DNA from: Candidatus Desulfofervidaceae bacterium
GTDB lineage: Bacteria > Desulfobacterota > Desulfofervidia > Desulfofervidales > Desulfofervidaceae
Assembly (NCBI GenBank): GCA_027038965.1
Contig: JALWFG010000017.1
Span: 42,501 to 75,285, forward strand
Length of the DNA stretch: 32,785 nucleotides
Direction: 5' to 3'
The notes under the pieces are model-generated. The model saw only the letters and a program-made list of their open reading frames with translations. It was not told the DNA's origin and made no database searches. Below are positions 18,244 through 27,094 of this stretch, piece after piece. Within the stretch, counting starts at the first letter, position 1, and each line of letters begins with the position of its first letter. Both the position numbers and the translations under genes were made by a program.

Positions 18244-19506
18244 ATGCCTATAACGCTTAAGAAGGTGATTGATGAATTAAGTAAAGACAAGGGCATTGAT
18301 AGGGCCTATCTTATTAAAACTATTGAAGAGGCGATTCGATCTGCCGCTCGAAAAAGATTTGGGCAGCAAGCGGATATAGAGGCAGGGTATAATGAAGAAA
18401 GCGGAGAGGTTGAGGTTTACCTTTTCAAAAAAGTTGTTGAACAAGTGAAGGATCCAGTGACAGAAATAGAATTAAAAGAGGCTCAAAAGTTAGATGCAGA
18501 GGTAGAACTGGGCGATAGCATTGGGGTGAAGCTTGATACCAATGAGTTTGGGCGGATTGCTGCCCAAGCGGCCAAACAAGTGATTTTGCAAAGGATGAAA
18601 GAGGCTGAAAAAAAGGCCATTTATGAAGAGTTTCGGGACAGAAAGGGAGAGGTCGTTAATGGGATTGTGCAACGGCTGGATAAAGAGGGAATAATTGTCA
18701 ATCTAGGTAAAACAGAGGCCCTCTTGCCGTGGGACGAAGTGATCCCTCAAAAAGACAATTTTAAACGAGGAGATAAGCTTCGGGCCTATATCTTGGATGT
18801 CAAAAAGGAGGCTAGAGGGCCTCAAGTAATCCTTTCTAGAACTCATCCGGCATTTTTGGTAGCGTTGTTTACACTAGAGGTACCAGAAATAGCCGAAGGG
18901 GTAGTTAAAATTATAAATGCAGTAAGAGAGCCTGGGAGTAGGGCAAAAATTGCTGTAGTTTCTCAAGATCCTGACGTTGATCCTGTAGGGGCATGTGTTG
19001 GAATCCGAGGTTCTAGAGTGCAAAATGTGGTCAGGGAGCTTAGGGGTGAGCGTATTGACATTGTCCCTTGGGATCCAGATCCAGCTAAGTTTGTGTGTAA
19101 TGCCTTGAGTCCAACTAAGGTCTTATGCGTTATATTAGATAAAGAGGAGCAGTCTATGGAAGTTGTAGTTCCTGATGATCAACTTTCGGTAGCTATTGGT
19201 AAACAGGGACAAAATGTGAGGTTGGCTTCAAAACTTACGGGGTGGAGATTGGACGTAAGAAGTAAAACTCGCTATGAAGAAATGCAAAAGTTAAAATATG
19301 AAAGCTTACTTAAGGTAGAAGGCATGACACAAGAATTGGCAAGTTTGCTTACTAAAAATGGCATTGAATCTGCCGAGGAGTTGGCTCAGGTTAATGTGAC
19401 AGATTTGACAGAAATTGGGATAGGAGAAAAAAAGGCCACGGCTTTGATTGCTGCGGCCCAAAGGTTTATGGCTGAGGAAGAAGAGGCTAGGCAAGAAAAT
19501 GTCTAA
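18244..19506 (+). CDS. nusA: transcription termination/antitermination factor NusA
   Basis: NusA binds RNA polymerase and nascent RNA, modulating pausing, intrinsic termination and rRNA antitermination. The 420 residues comprise an N-terminal RNAP-binding domain, an S1 domain (about 135-199, GEVVNGIVQRLDKEGIIVNLG), two KH domains (AEGVVKIINAVREPGSRAKI and DQLSVAIGKQGQNVRLASKL) and one C-terminal helical HhH-like repeat (LLKVEGMTQELASLL). The length is close to the NusA form without the double acidic repeat of E. coli. AGGAGATATAGTT precedes the ATG. NusA stimulates intrinsic termination and could act on the terminator in front of its own operon; this is inference. Confidence 0.97.
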   Translation: MPITLKKVIDELSKDKGIDRAYLIKTIEEAIRSAARKRFGQQADIEAGYNEESGEVEVYLFKKVVEQVKDPVTEIELKEAQKLDAEVELGDSIGVKLDTNEFGRIAAQAAKQVILQRMKEAEKKAIYEEFRDRKGEVVNGIVQRLDKEGIIVNLGKTEALLPWDEVIPQKDNFKRGDKLRAYILDVKKEARGPQVILSRTHPAFLVALFTLEVPEIAEGVVKIINAVREPGSRAKIAVVSQDPDVDPVGACVGIRGSRVQNVVRELRGERIDIVPWDPDPAKFVCNALSPTKVLCVILDKEEQSMEVVVPDDQLSVAIGKQGQNVRLASKLTGWRLDVRSKTRYEEMQKLKYESLLKVEGMTQELASLLTKNGIESAEELAQVNVTDLTEIGIGEKKATALIAAAQRFMAEEEEARQENV

Positions 19507-19795
19507 GTTGTATCCTATAAGGACTTGTGTGTTTTGTAGAAAGAAGGAATTGAAGAAAAAATTGGTCCGGATTACTTGCTTTCAAGGGAAAGTTGGATTA
19601 GATAAAGAGCAAAGTCTCCCAGGAAGAGGGGCATATATATGTCATGAGGCAAGGTGTATTGATAAACTTGATAACCCTAACAAAATAAAAAAACTGGCAA
19701 GGGCATTACGCTTTCCTTTAACTCGGGAAAGGGTGCAATTGCTAGAGAGAGAACTTCAGGAGTTTATTAAAAGGGGCAAGCATGGCGAAGGTTAA
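19499..19795 (+). CDS. ylxR: YlxR / RnpM family RNA-binding protein
   Basis: A 98-residue DUF448 protein, small and basic. Relatives bind RNA; in Bacillus the homologue was renamed RnpM as a modulator of RNase P. The signatures RTCVFCRKK (C10, C13) and [11 protein letters not shown] are present. The ATG at 19499 lies within the last codons of nusA (8-nt overlap) and gives the family-typical N-terminus, although the frame stays open upstream. The 3' end overlaps infB by 14 nt. The nusA-ylxR-infB order is classic. Confidence 0.92.
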   Translation: MSKLYPIRTCVFCRKKELKKKLVRITCFQGKVGLDKEQSLPGRGAYICHEARCIDKLDNPNKIKKLARALRFPLTRERVQLLERELQEFIKRGKHGEG

Positions 19796-22322
19796 AGTAT
19801 TTCAATTGGCAAAGGAGTTAAATCTTACTAGTAAGGACTTGCTTTACTATTTGGAGGAACTGGGCATTATTGTGAAGAGTCATATGAGTGCCCTTACTGA
19901 AGATGAAGTAAAGCGAGTAAAACAGGCCTTTTCTGAAAAGAAAACCGAAAAGAAGGCCAAAAAGGTTATTGTAAGAAAAAGGGCTAAGGTAGTTAAGTCT
20001 GCAAAGGCAGAGAAACAAAGTGTGGAAGGGAAGGAAGCAAAGGAACCGCTTCAAGAATTGCCAAAGATAATGTCTACCCAAGAGATGCCTCATAAAGAGG
20101 TAGGAGAAGGGCCTTCTGTGCTCCCCCCAATGTCAACTGAGAAAGAAAAGGTTGGACCTCCATCTATAGAGGCAGAGGTAGCCATAGAGGTTGAAGAAAA
20201 AAAGAATCTTCAAGCTGTTGAAGAGGAAAAGGTTGGCTTGCCCCCAAAGGAAAAAGAAAGCGAAGCTGAAAAGAAGGAAATAGAAACCGAAACAGAGAAA
20301 GAGGAGAGGCTTAGAAAGAAGAAAAAGGCTAAAGAAAAGGAAGAACTTGAGGGTAAAAAGAGGAAAAGAAGACCTTTCCATAGAAAGAAGCATAAGCAGA
20401 TAGTAATAGAAATGCTTGAAGAGGAGCAGGAAGAAGTATCTGGGCCTGAACCCGCTCCTGTAACAGAAGTGTTGCCTAAACCTCCAGTTTCAAAGCCTAA
20501 GAAGGAGAAAAAGACTAAAGAGGAGAAAAAGGCCGTTACAGTACCTCCTAAGGCGAGTAAACGTCGGGTTGAGATGGGAGAGACGATTACAGTAGCCGAA
20601 TTGGCTAAGGCCATGGGTGTAAAGGCGGCAGAGGTGATTAAAAGGCTTATCGGGATGGGAGTAATGGCTACGATTAATCAACCCTTAGACTATGAAACCG
20701 CGGCCTTGGTAGCGGCTGAATTTGATTATGAAGTGAAACAAGGAGTAGCAGTTGAAGACTTACTTAAACCGATCCCTGACAAACCAGAGGATTTGAAGCC
20801 AAGGCCCCCTGTAGTTACGGTAATGGGGCATGTAGATCATGGTAAGACTTCCTTGTTGGATGCCATTCGCCATGCCAATGTGACTGAAAGAGAGGCTGGA
20901 GGAATTACTCAGCATATTGGTGCCTATCATGTAAAGCTTGATAAGGGAGATATTGTCTTCTTGGATACCCCGGGACACGAGGCCTTTACAGCCATGCGGG
21001 CTCGAGGGGCTCAGGTAACGGATGTGGTGATCTTAGTCGTAGCGGCTGATGATGGGGTTATGGAGCAGACAAAAGAGGCAATTAATCACGCCAGAGAAGC
21101 GGGTGTTCCCATTGTAGTTGCTATTAATAAAATAGATAAACCAAATGCCAACCCAGAGCGAGTAAAGAGGGAACTGGCAGAGCAAGGGTTGCTTCCAGAG
21201 GATTGGGGAGGAGAAACCCTTTTTGCAGAAGTTTCAGCCAAAAAGAAGATAGGAATTGAGAATTTATTAGAACTTGTTTTGCTTCAAGCTGAAATTTTGG
21301 AATTAAAGGCCAATCCCAATAAACCTGCCAGAGGAATAGTAATCGAAGCCCGTCTTGATAAAGGAAGAGGGCCTGTAGCTACGGTGTTGGTAAAGGAAGG
21401 GACCCTGCGGGTAGGAGATTATTTTGTTTGCGGAGTCCAACATGGGAAAGTAAGGGCTATGATTAATGATAGGGGTGAGAAGATAAAAGAAGCTGGCCCT
21501 TCTATGCCGGTGGAAATATTAGGCATTTCTGGGGTTCCCCAAGCAGGTGATGAGTTTGTAGTGGTGGAAAATGAAAAATTGGCCAAGGAAGTAAGTCAGT
21601 ATAGACAACAAAAGCAAAGAGAGGCTGCTTTACTGAAATCCGGAGGCATAAGCCTTGAGAATATTTATAAAAGGCTCCAAGAAGGTGAGATTAAAGAGTT
21701 AAAATTGATTGTTAAGGCCGATGTCCAAGGCTCTGTAGAGGCCATAAAAGATGCCTTGAATAAATTGAGTACTGATGAGATCAAAGTCAGTATTATTCAT
21801 GCTTCTACAGGTACAATTACCGAATCCGATATTTTACTGGCGGCGGCATCTAATGCCATTGTGATCGGTTTTAACGTTCGACCTAATGCCAAGGTTAAGG
21901 AATTGGCTCAAACAGAAGGAGTGGATATTAGATATTATAATGTTATCTATCACCTTCTTAATGACATTCAAGATGCTATGGCTGGTATGCTTGAACCTGA
22001 GATAAAAGAAAAGGTTATTGGAGAAGCACAAATTAGACAATTGTTTAAAGTGCCTAAGGTGGGGATAGTAGCTGGATGTTATGTAACCAACGGCAGGATT
22101 GAGAGGGGAGCAAATGTAAGAATTGTGAGAGAAGGTATAGTTGTTTATGATGGCAAGCTGGCTTCTTTAAAACGATTCAAAGAGGATGTGAAGGAAGTGG
22201 CTGCGGGGTATGAATGCGGTATGAGTTTTGAAAATTTCCAAGATATAAAGGTTAATGATGTTGTGGAGGCGTATATAGTTGAAGAAATGAAGAGGGATTT
22301 AAGCTCACAAGAAACGAAATAA
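19782..22322 (+). CDS. infB: translation initiation factor IF-2
   Basis: An 846-residue GTPase that brings initiator tRNA to the 30S subunit and promotes subunit joining. An IF2_N helical domain (about 2-50) is followed by a long Lys/Glu-rich linker (about 50-265), and a second IF2_N domain (about 270-325). The G domain starts near 345 with GHVDHGKT (349-356), DTPGHEA and NKIDK. Domain II, domain III ([16 protein letters not shown]) and the C-terminal fMet-tRNA-binding domain ([17 protein letters not shown]) complete it. The length is normal. Antisense readings of the Lys/Glu-rich linker are spurious. Confidence 0.98.
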   Translation: MAKVKVFQLAKELNLTSKDLLYYLEELGIIVKSHMSALTEDEVKRVKQAFSEKKTEKKAKKVIVRKRAKVVKSAKAEKQSVEGKEAKEPLQELPKIMSTQEMPHKEVGEGPSVLPPMSTEKEKVGPPSIEAEVAIEVEEKKNLQAVEEEKVGLPPKEKESEAEKKEIETETEKEERLRKKKKAKEKEELEGKKRKRRPFHRKKHKQIVIEMLEEEQEEVSGPEPAPVTEVLPKPPVSKPKKEKKTKEEKKAVTVPPKASKRRVEMGETITVAELAKAMGVKAAEVIKRLIGMGVMATINQPLDYETAALVAAEFDYEVKQGVAVEDLLKPIPDKPEDLKPRPPVVTVMGHVDHGKTSLLDAIRHANVTEREAGGITQHIGAYHVKLDKGDIVFLDTPGHEAFTAMRARGAQVTDVVILVVAADDGVMEQTKEAINHAREAGVPIVVAINKIDKPNANPERVKRELAEQGLLPEDWGGETLFAEVSAKKKIGIENLLELVLLQAEILELKANPNKPARGIVIEARLDKGRGPVATVLVKEGTLRVGDYFVCGVQHGKVRAMINDRGEKIKEAGPSMPVEILGISGVPQAGDEFVVVENEKLAKEVSQYRQQKQREAALLKSGGISLENIYKRLQEGEIKELKLIVKADVQGSVEAIKDALNKLSTDEIKVSIIHASTGTITESDILLAAASNAIVIGFNVRPNAKVKELAQTEGVDIRYYNVIYHLLNDIQDAMAGMLEPEIKEKVIGEAQIRQLFKVPKVGIVAGCYVTNGRIERGANVRIVREGIVVYDGKLASLKRFKEDVKEVAAGYECGMSFENFQDIKVNDVVEAYIVEEMKRDLSSQETK

Positions 22323-22343
22323 ATTTTAGGAGAATTTCAAATT

Positions 22344-22673
22344 ATGATTGTGGGAGTGGGGCAGATACTTTTGAGGATTCCGACAAATCATTCCTTGAAG
22401 GGGAAAAGAAGCATAATGAAGCACATTGTGGAACGGATTAAAAAAAATTTTAATATTTCTGTGGCCGAAGTGAATGCTCAAGATAATTGGCAATTTATTC
22501 ACTTGGGCATATGTCAAGTTGGCTCAAATGCCGATATTGTCAATAATGCCTTTGATAAAATGCTTGATTTTATTGACAGGCTGGCCTTGGCAGAAATTGT
22601 GGATACAGAAATTGAGTTAATTCAATTTTCGACTAAAAGAACCTTTTATGAAAAGTTATGCGCGCTCTGTTAG
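22344..22673 (+). CDS. ylxP: YlxP-like protein (DUF503)
   Basis: A 109-residue DUF503 protein, commonly encoded between infB and rbfA and suspected of a role in ribosome assembly; its biochemical function is not known. The conserved elements are LRIPTNHSLKGKRSIMK, ISVAEVNAQDNWQ and LGICQVGSN. AGGAG lies 9 nt before the ATG. The 3' end overlaps rbfA by 26 nt, which implies translational coupling. Confidence 0.9.
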   Translation: MIVGVGQILLRIPTNHSLKGKRSIMKHIVERIKKNFNISVAEVNAQDNWQFIHLGICQVGSNADIVNNAFDKMLDFIDRLALAEIVDTEIELIQFSTKRTFYEKLCALC

Positions 22674-22977
22674 AATAGCTGAGGCATTTCAACGAGAGAT
22701 GGCTGAGATTTTAATGAGAAAGATAACTGATCCTCGCTTGGAGGGAGTGACCATTACACATGTAGAGGTAACTGAAGATTTAAGGCTAGCTACTATATTT
22801 TTTGATATATGGAAGCCCGAAGACGATGTGGAGACGGTATTAAAGGGTTTCAAAAGTGCCCATGCCCTTATTAAAAGGGAGCTTGCTCGGAGGGTGCGTT
22901 TGAAATTTATGCCTAAATTACAATTTGTATTTGATCAGGGGAATTGCCGTGGAAAAGTCAGGGGTTTTGATTGTTGA
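22648..22977 (+). CDS. rbfA: ribosome-binding factor A, with altered C-terminus
   Basis: RbfA binds the 30S subunit and helps 16S 5'-end processing and cold adaptation. The KH-like fold is recognisable: RSVRIAEAFQREMAEIL, ITDPRLEGVTITHVEVTEDLRLATIFF and LKFMPKLQFVFD. With 109 residues it is shorter than usual (about 115-135). After FVFD the usual tail (S-x3-G and a leucine-rich helix) is replaced by [13 protein letters not shown], because the reading frame runs 29 nt into truB and stops there. Either the tail is dispensable in this lineage or the sequence holds a frameshift or deletion. Confidence 0.9.
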   Translation: MKSYARSVRIAEAFQREMAEILMRKITDPRLEGVTITHVEVTEDLRLATIFFDIWKPEDDVETVLKGFKSAHALIKRELARRVRLKFMPKLQFVFDQGNCRGKVRGFDC

Positions 22978-23845
22978 TAAGCCGTATGGAATTACTTCGT
23001 TTGGTGTGGTGAAAAAGATAAAGAAATGGCTTGGAGTTAAAAAGATAGGACATGGGGGGACCCTTGACCCTTTAGCTACTGGAGTCCTGCCGATTTTTAT
23101 AAATAAGGCCACCAAGATTGCCCAGTTTTTTTTGGATATGGATAAAAAATATGATGTTACTATGAAATTAGGACTTGAAACAGATACCGAGGACATTGAA
23201 GGCAAACCAATTAGGATTACGCATGATGTAGATATCTCAGTTGAAGAGATAAGAACTACATTAGGGAAATTTAAGGGGAAAATAAAACAGACTCCTCCTC
23301 CTTATTCGGCTATAAAGGTGGGAGGAATTCCTCTCTATAAATGGACCCGTAGGGGCTTTAAGATTGATGTTCCACCTAGAGAGGTAGAAATTTATGAAAT
23401 TGAACTGAAAGAGGTTAATTTACCTGAAGTGAACTTCACAGTTACGTGTTCTAAAGGGACCTATATAAGGAGGTTGTGTGCCGATGTAGGTAAAAAGCTG
23501 GGCTGTGGAGCCTGTTTAGCGAAATTACGCCGTCTTCAAACAGGCCCCTTTACTATAGAGAAGGCAATTACGCTTGATTTTTTAAAAGAATTGGTCCAGC
23601 AGGATAAATGGCAGGAGCATCTTCTAGATATTAGTAGTGCCTTAGGTCATATAGAGGCCATTGTTTTAGATGAGAGACAGGAAGATCAGGTGAGACATGG
23701 ACGATTTATTTTTTGGCCTCAAAAATTGACAAATTCGCTAATTCGTGGCTTAAACAAGAAGAATGAGTTGGTAGCCTTGTTAAAAATAAGGAAAACAAAA
23801 AGTGGTATTCAATTACGCCCGGTGAGGGTGTTTGTGACATCCTAA
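22949..23845 (+). CDS. truB: tRNA pseudouridine(55) synthase TruB
   Basis: Converts U55 in the T loop of tRNAs to pseudouridine and also acts as a tRNA chaperone. The frame starts as early as 22925, but GTG at 22949 ([18 protein letters not shown]) fits the family and has AGGGGA 7 nt upstream. The catalytic motif [13 protein letters not shown] carries D40. [19 protein letters not shown] and [13 protein letters not shown], with [11 protein letters not shown], follow in the expected order. A C-terminal PUA-like domain closes the 299-codon frame. It overlaps rbfA by 29 nt and lies 13 nt before rpsO. Confidence 0.95.
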   Translation: MEKSGVLIVDKPYGITSFGVVKKIKKWLGVKKIGHGGTLDPLATGVLPIFINKATKIAQFFLDMDKKYDVTMKLGLETDTEDIEGKPIRITHDVDISVEEIRTTLGKFKGKIKQTPPPYSAIKVGGIPLYKWTRRGFKIDVPPREVEIYEIELKEVNLPEVNFTVTCSKGTYIRRLCADVGKKLGCGACLAKLRRLQTGPFTIEKAITLDFLKELVQQDKWQEHLLDISSALGHIEAIVLDERQEDQVRHGRFIFWPQKLTNSLIRGLNKKNELVALLKIRKTKSGIQLRPVRVFVTS

Positions 23846-23858
23846 AGGAGGAGAAAAT

Positions 23859-24128
23859 ATGGCATTGACCCAAGAACAAAAGCAGGAACTAATTAAAGAA
23901 TTTAGTTTGCATCCCGCAGATACAAGTTCTCCTGAGGTCCAAGTGGCTATTTTGACAAAGCGGATTCAGTATTTAACCGAACATTTTAAGGTTCACAAAA
24001 AAGATTTTCATTCTAGGCGGGGACTTTTGAAGTTAGTTGGACAGAGAAGGAAGCTTTTGAATTATCTTAAAAAGAAAGATGTAGAAAGGTACCGACGGTT
24101 AATTGAACGGCTTGGGTTGAGAAAGTAA
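23859..24128 (+). CDS. rpsO: 30S ribosomal protein S15
   Basis: An 89-residue primary 16S-binding protein of the 30S platform. The motifs [19 protein letters not shown] and [20 protein letters not shown] are universal S15 features. A strong AAAGGAGGAG site precedes the ATG. The rpsO-pnp order matches E. coli, where S15 represses its own translation; no pseudoknot was examined here. Confidence 0.98.
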   Translation: MALTQEQKQELIKEFSLHPADTSSPEVQVAILTKRIQYLTEHFKVHKKDFHSRRGLLKLVGQRRKLLNYLKKKDVERYRRLIERLGLRK

Positions 24129-24144
24129 TTTTAGAGGTGAGGAT

Positions 24145-26271
24145 ATGGAAAAAGAGGTGAGTATTGAATGGCAGGGCCGTCTTCTATGTTTGAATTGGGG
24201 AAAGGTGGCGACCCAAGCCAATGGGGCAGTATTGGTAAGATATGGAGATACGGTTGTTTTGGTTTCTGCAGTTATGAGTCATGAAGAATTGCCTTATGCT
24301 GATTTTTTACCTTTAACGGTGGAATATCAAGAAATGGCCTATGCTGCTGGGAAGATTCCTGGAGGGTTCTTTAAAAGGGAAATTGGGCGTCCCAGCGATC
24401 AGGAAATTTTAACGGCGAGGTTGATTGATAGGCCGATTCGGCCGTTATTCCCTGAAGGGTTTAACAGAGAAGTCCAAATTATTGCCACGGTTTTATCAGT
24501 AGATCAAGAAAACGAACCCGATATTCTGGCTGTCATTGGGGCCTCAACTGCCCTTGTAGTTTCGGATATTCCCTTTGATATCCCTATTGCGGCTGCTAGA
24601 GTAGGACGCATTGACGGACAGTGGATTGTCAATCCTACTCGCTCGCAACTGGAGAGAAGCGATGTCAACATCGTGGTGGCTGGGCATGAAAATGGGATTG
24701 TGATGGTAGAAGGTGGGGCTCAGTTTGTGCCTGAAGAGGAGGTCTTGGAGGGTATTTTTAAGGGGCATGAGGCTTTAAAGCCAATTTTAGAACTTCAAAA
24801 GGAATTGAGACAGGCGGTAGGAAAACAAAAGATAGAAATAAAGTCTTTTTCCCAAGAAACTCAGGGAGTGGATTTGGAAGAATTGGCCAAAAAGGTTGAG
24901 TTATATGTGCCTCAAATAGAAAATGCCTTAAATATTGTAGAAAAACTTCCTAGGTATCAAAAACTTAAGGAAGTTTATAATCAAATGGTTAAAGAATTGA
25001 CTCTGGATGAGGCCTCTGCCTTTTTGGCAAAGATGGTTTTCGAAGACTTTAAGAAAAGGCTGGTTCGGAAAAGGGTTTTGGAAGAGAATAAACGTATAGA
25101 TGGACGGGGATTTAAGGATATAAGGCCGATTACATGTGAAGTAGGGGTGCTTCCTCGCACTCATGGTTCGGCCATTTTTAAGAGGGGTGAAACCCAAGTT
25201 TTGGCAGTTACCACGCTTGGGACTTCGGCCGATGAACAAAAGGTGGATGCCCTATATGGGGAAAGCTTTAAATCCTTTATGTTACACTACAATTTTCCCC
25301 CTTATTGTGTGGGGGAAGTAAAGCGACTTAGAGGGCCTAGCCGGAGAGAGATTGGACATGGTGCCTTAGCAGAGAGGGCCCTTAAACCTGTTGTTCCAGA
25401 TGAAGAAACATTTCCTTATACTATAAGGGTGGTTTCAGAGGTTTTGGAATCAAATGGTTCTTCCTCAATGGCTACAGTGTGCGGAGGATGCCTTTCTTTG
25501 ATGGATGCAGGGGTGCCAATTAGGACTCCAGTAGCTGGTATTGCCATGGGGTTAATGATAGAAGGTGATAAAGTGGCCATTCTTTCAGATATCATGGGGG
25601 ATGAGGACCATTGTGGAGATATGGATTTTAAGGTAGCTGGAACTAGAGAAGGTATTACGGCCATTCAAATGGATATTAAAATCAAAGGTATTACTAAAGA
25701 GGTCTTGAATCAGGCCCTTTTACAGGCAAAGGAAGGAAGGCTATATATTTTGGATAAAATGGCATCTGTGTTGCCAAGTGCCAAACCTCAGCTTTCTCCT
25801 TATGCTCCACGTATTGCCATTGTGGATGTTGGGCCAGAGAAGATTGCTAGCCTTATTGGCCCTGGGGGAAGGGTAATAAAGGACATTATTGCCAAAACAG
25901 GCGTGGCAATTGATATAAAAGAAAATGGCAAAGTCCATATTGTTTCTCAAGAGGACAACGCAATTGAAAAGGCCAAGGAACTGGTGAAACAAGTCACTCA
26001 AGAGGTGGAAGTTGGGAGGTTATATATTGGCAAAGTGAAAAAACTCATGGATTTTGGCGCTTTAGTTGAAATTTTGCCTGGAGTTACAGGGTTAGTGCAT
26101 ATTTCTGAACTTGATCACAAACGGGTGAGAAAGGTTGGTGATATTCTTAAAGAAGGAGATGAAGTCTTGGTGAGGGTATTAGAGGTAGGAGAGGACGGGA
26201 AAATTAAGCTTAGCCGAAAGGCGGCTTTAACCCCTCCTTCACACCTCAAAAGAAGAGAAGGGCATAGGTAG
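24145..26271 (+). CDS. pnp: polyribonucleotide nucleotidyltransferase (PNPase)
   Basis: A phosphorolytic 3'-5' exoribonuclease, also able to add RNA tails, and a core part of RNA decay. The 708 residues contain two RNase PH domains (about 10-230 and 310-545) separated by the all-alpha linker. FFKREIGRPSDQEILTARLI marks the first core and GDEDHCGDMDFKVAGT the catalytic aspartates of the second. A KH domain (IASLIGPGGRVIKDI, about 565-580) and an S1 domain (about 625-695) complete it. AGAGGTGAGGAT precedes the ATG. Last gene of the packed operon; 114 nt separate it from dut. Confidence 0.98.
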   Translation: MEKEVSIEWQGRLLCLNWGKVATQANGAVLVRYGDTVVLVSAVMSHEELPYADFLPLTVEYQEMAYAAGKIPGGFFKREIGRPSDQEILTARLIDRPIRPLFPEGFNREVQIIATVLSVDQENEPDILAVIGASTALVVSDIPFDIPIAAARVGRIDGQWIVNPTRSQLERSDVNIVVAGHENGIVMVEGGAQFVPEEEVLEGIFKGHEALKPILELQKELRQAVGKQKIEIKSFSQETQGVDLEELAKKVELYVPQIENALNIVEKLPRYQKLKEVYNQMVKELTLDEASAFLAKMVFEDFKKRLVRKRVLEENKRIDGRGFKDIRPITCEVGVLPRTHGSAIFKRGETQVLAVTTLGTSADEQKVDALYGESFKSFMLHYNFPPYCVGEVKRLRGPSRREIGHGALAERALKPVVPDEETFPYTIRVVSEVLESNGSSSMATVCGGCLSLMDAGVPIRTPVAGIAMGLMIEGDKVAILSDIMGDEDHCGDMDFKVAGTREGITAIQMDIKIKGITKEVLNQALLQAKEGRLYILDKMASVLPSAKPQLSPYAPRIAIVDVGPEKIASLIGPGGRVIKDIIAKTGVAIDIKENGKVHIVSQEDNAIEKAKELVKQVTQEVEVGRLYIGKVKKLMDFGALVEILPGVTGLVHISELDHKRVRKVGDILKEGDEVLVRVLEVGEDGKIKLSRKAALTPPSHLKRREGHR

Positions 26272-26280
26272 TTAGTATGG

Positions 26281-26328
26281 TTGAATAGGTAAGTAGGTAA
26301 GTGGGAGAGTAGGAAGATGGTGAGAAAG
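26281..26328 (+). repeat. degenerate purine-rich octamer repeat between pnp and dut
   Basis: Six consecutive 8-nt units can be laid out: ttgaatag, gtaagtag, gtaagtgg, gagagtag, gaagatgg, tgagaaag. The first units are close to GTAAGTAG and later ones drift. All are almost free of C. No ORF or hairpin is present. It looks like a slippage-type simple repeat or a member of a dispersed intergenic family. Confidence 0.55.
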
Positions 26329-26385
26329 GATTGATCCTCAATTAAGATGGAGTTTTGTTTTTAAACTTGGGAAGGATTCTTAAAT

Positions 26386-26841
26386 ATGAATTTAGAGGTA
26401 AATAAGGTTCTAGTGCAGATTAAATTGGTGCATTCTAGAGGTTCTTTGCCTCAATACATGACATCCCAAGCGGCAGGAATGGATGTTTTTGCGGCTATAG
26501 AGCAGGAAGTGCTTGTTAAGCCAGGGGAAATAGTAGTTATCCCTACAGGGATTGCCATCAGTTTACCTGTGGGTTATGAAGCCCAAATTCGCCCCCGAAG
26601 CGGTTTAGCTACTAGACATGGCATTACAGTTATTAATGCCCCAGGCACAATAGATGCTGATTATCGGGGTGAAATAAAGGTGCCCATTATCAATTTGGGG
26701 GATAAAGACTACATAATTAAACCTTTAGAGCGCATTGCCCAAATGGTTGTAACCCCTGTAGTAAAAGTTCAGTGGAAATTGGTTGATGAATTGCCAAATT
26801 CAGAAAGGGGTGTTGGGGGATTTGGACATACAGGAAAATAA
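26386..26841 (+). CDS. dut: dUTP diphosphatase (dUTPase)
   Basis: Hydrolyses dUTP to dUMP and pyrophosphate, supplying thymidylate synthesis and keeping uracil out of DNA. The 151-residue trimeric dUTPase has all five motifs: AAGMDVFA, PRSGLATRHG, the GTIDADYRGEI motif with the catalytic aspartate, ERIAQMVV, and the C-terminal RGVGGFGHTG lid that closes over the active site. TTGGGAAGGATTC supplies a ribosome-binding site before the ATG. Confidence 0.97.
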   Translation: MNLEVNKVLVQIKLVHSRGSLPQYMTSQAAGMDVFAAIEQEVLVKPGEIVVIPTGIAISLPVGYEAQIRPRSGLATRHGITVINAPGTIDADYRGEIKVPIINLGDKDYIIKPLERIAQMVVTPVVKVQWKLVDELPNSERGVGGFGHTGK

Positions 26842-27055
26842 GTCCTTTTAACATTTTCTTTACTATGAAGCTAGGATAGCCGACTCTGGAAGGCCTCTTA
26901 ACGCTCTGCCTTGATACTATATGTAGTCTTATATATAAAAAGTGGGCAATGGTACTAAACAGGCTTGTGGGTAGAAGAGAAAGCCATTTTCAAAAACGGC
27001 TAGCGATTTATAAGACCCCCTTTTAGTTCAAGCGGATTCAAATAAGAATTTTTAC

Positions 27056-27083
27056 TTGATTTTTCTTTAAACTTAAGTATTAT
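27056..27083 (+). promoter_or_regulatory. possible promoter of the CLC-acetate ligase operon
   Basis: TTGATT (27056-27061), 16 nt, TATTAT (27078-27083). The transcript would begin near 27090, only a few nt before the ATG at 27095, giving a nearly leaderless mRNA. No Shine-Dalgarno site precedes that ATG, which fits but does not prove the idea. Confidence 0.4.
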
Positions 27084-27094
27084 TGCTTATTAGA

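Noticed and set aside
20133-20614. Long antisense ORFs opposite infB
   Set aside because: They are the complement of the Lys/Glu-rich linker and read as low-complexity Ser/Phe/Leu strings without a ribosome-binding site or family similarity.
26842-27055. Small RNA gene between dut and the CLC gene
   Set aside because: Only a weak imperfect hairpin (AGCC-TTTT/AAAA-GGCT) and no promoter-terminator pair could be found.
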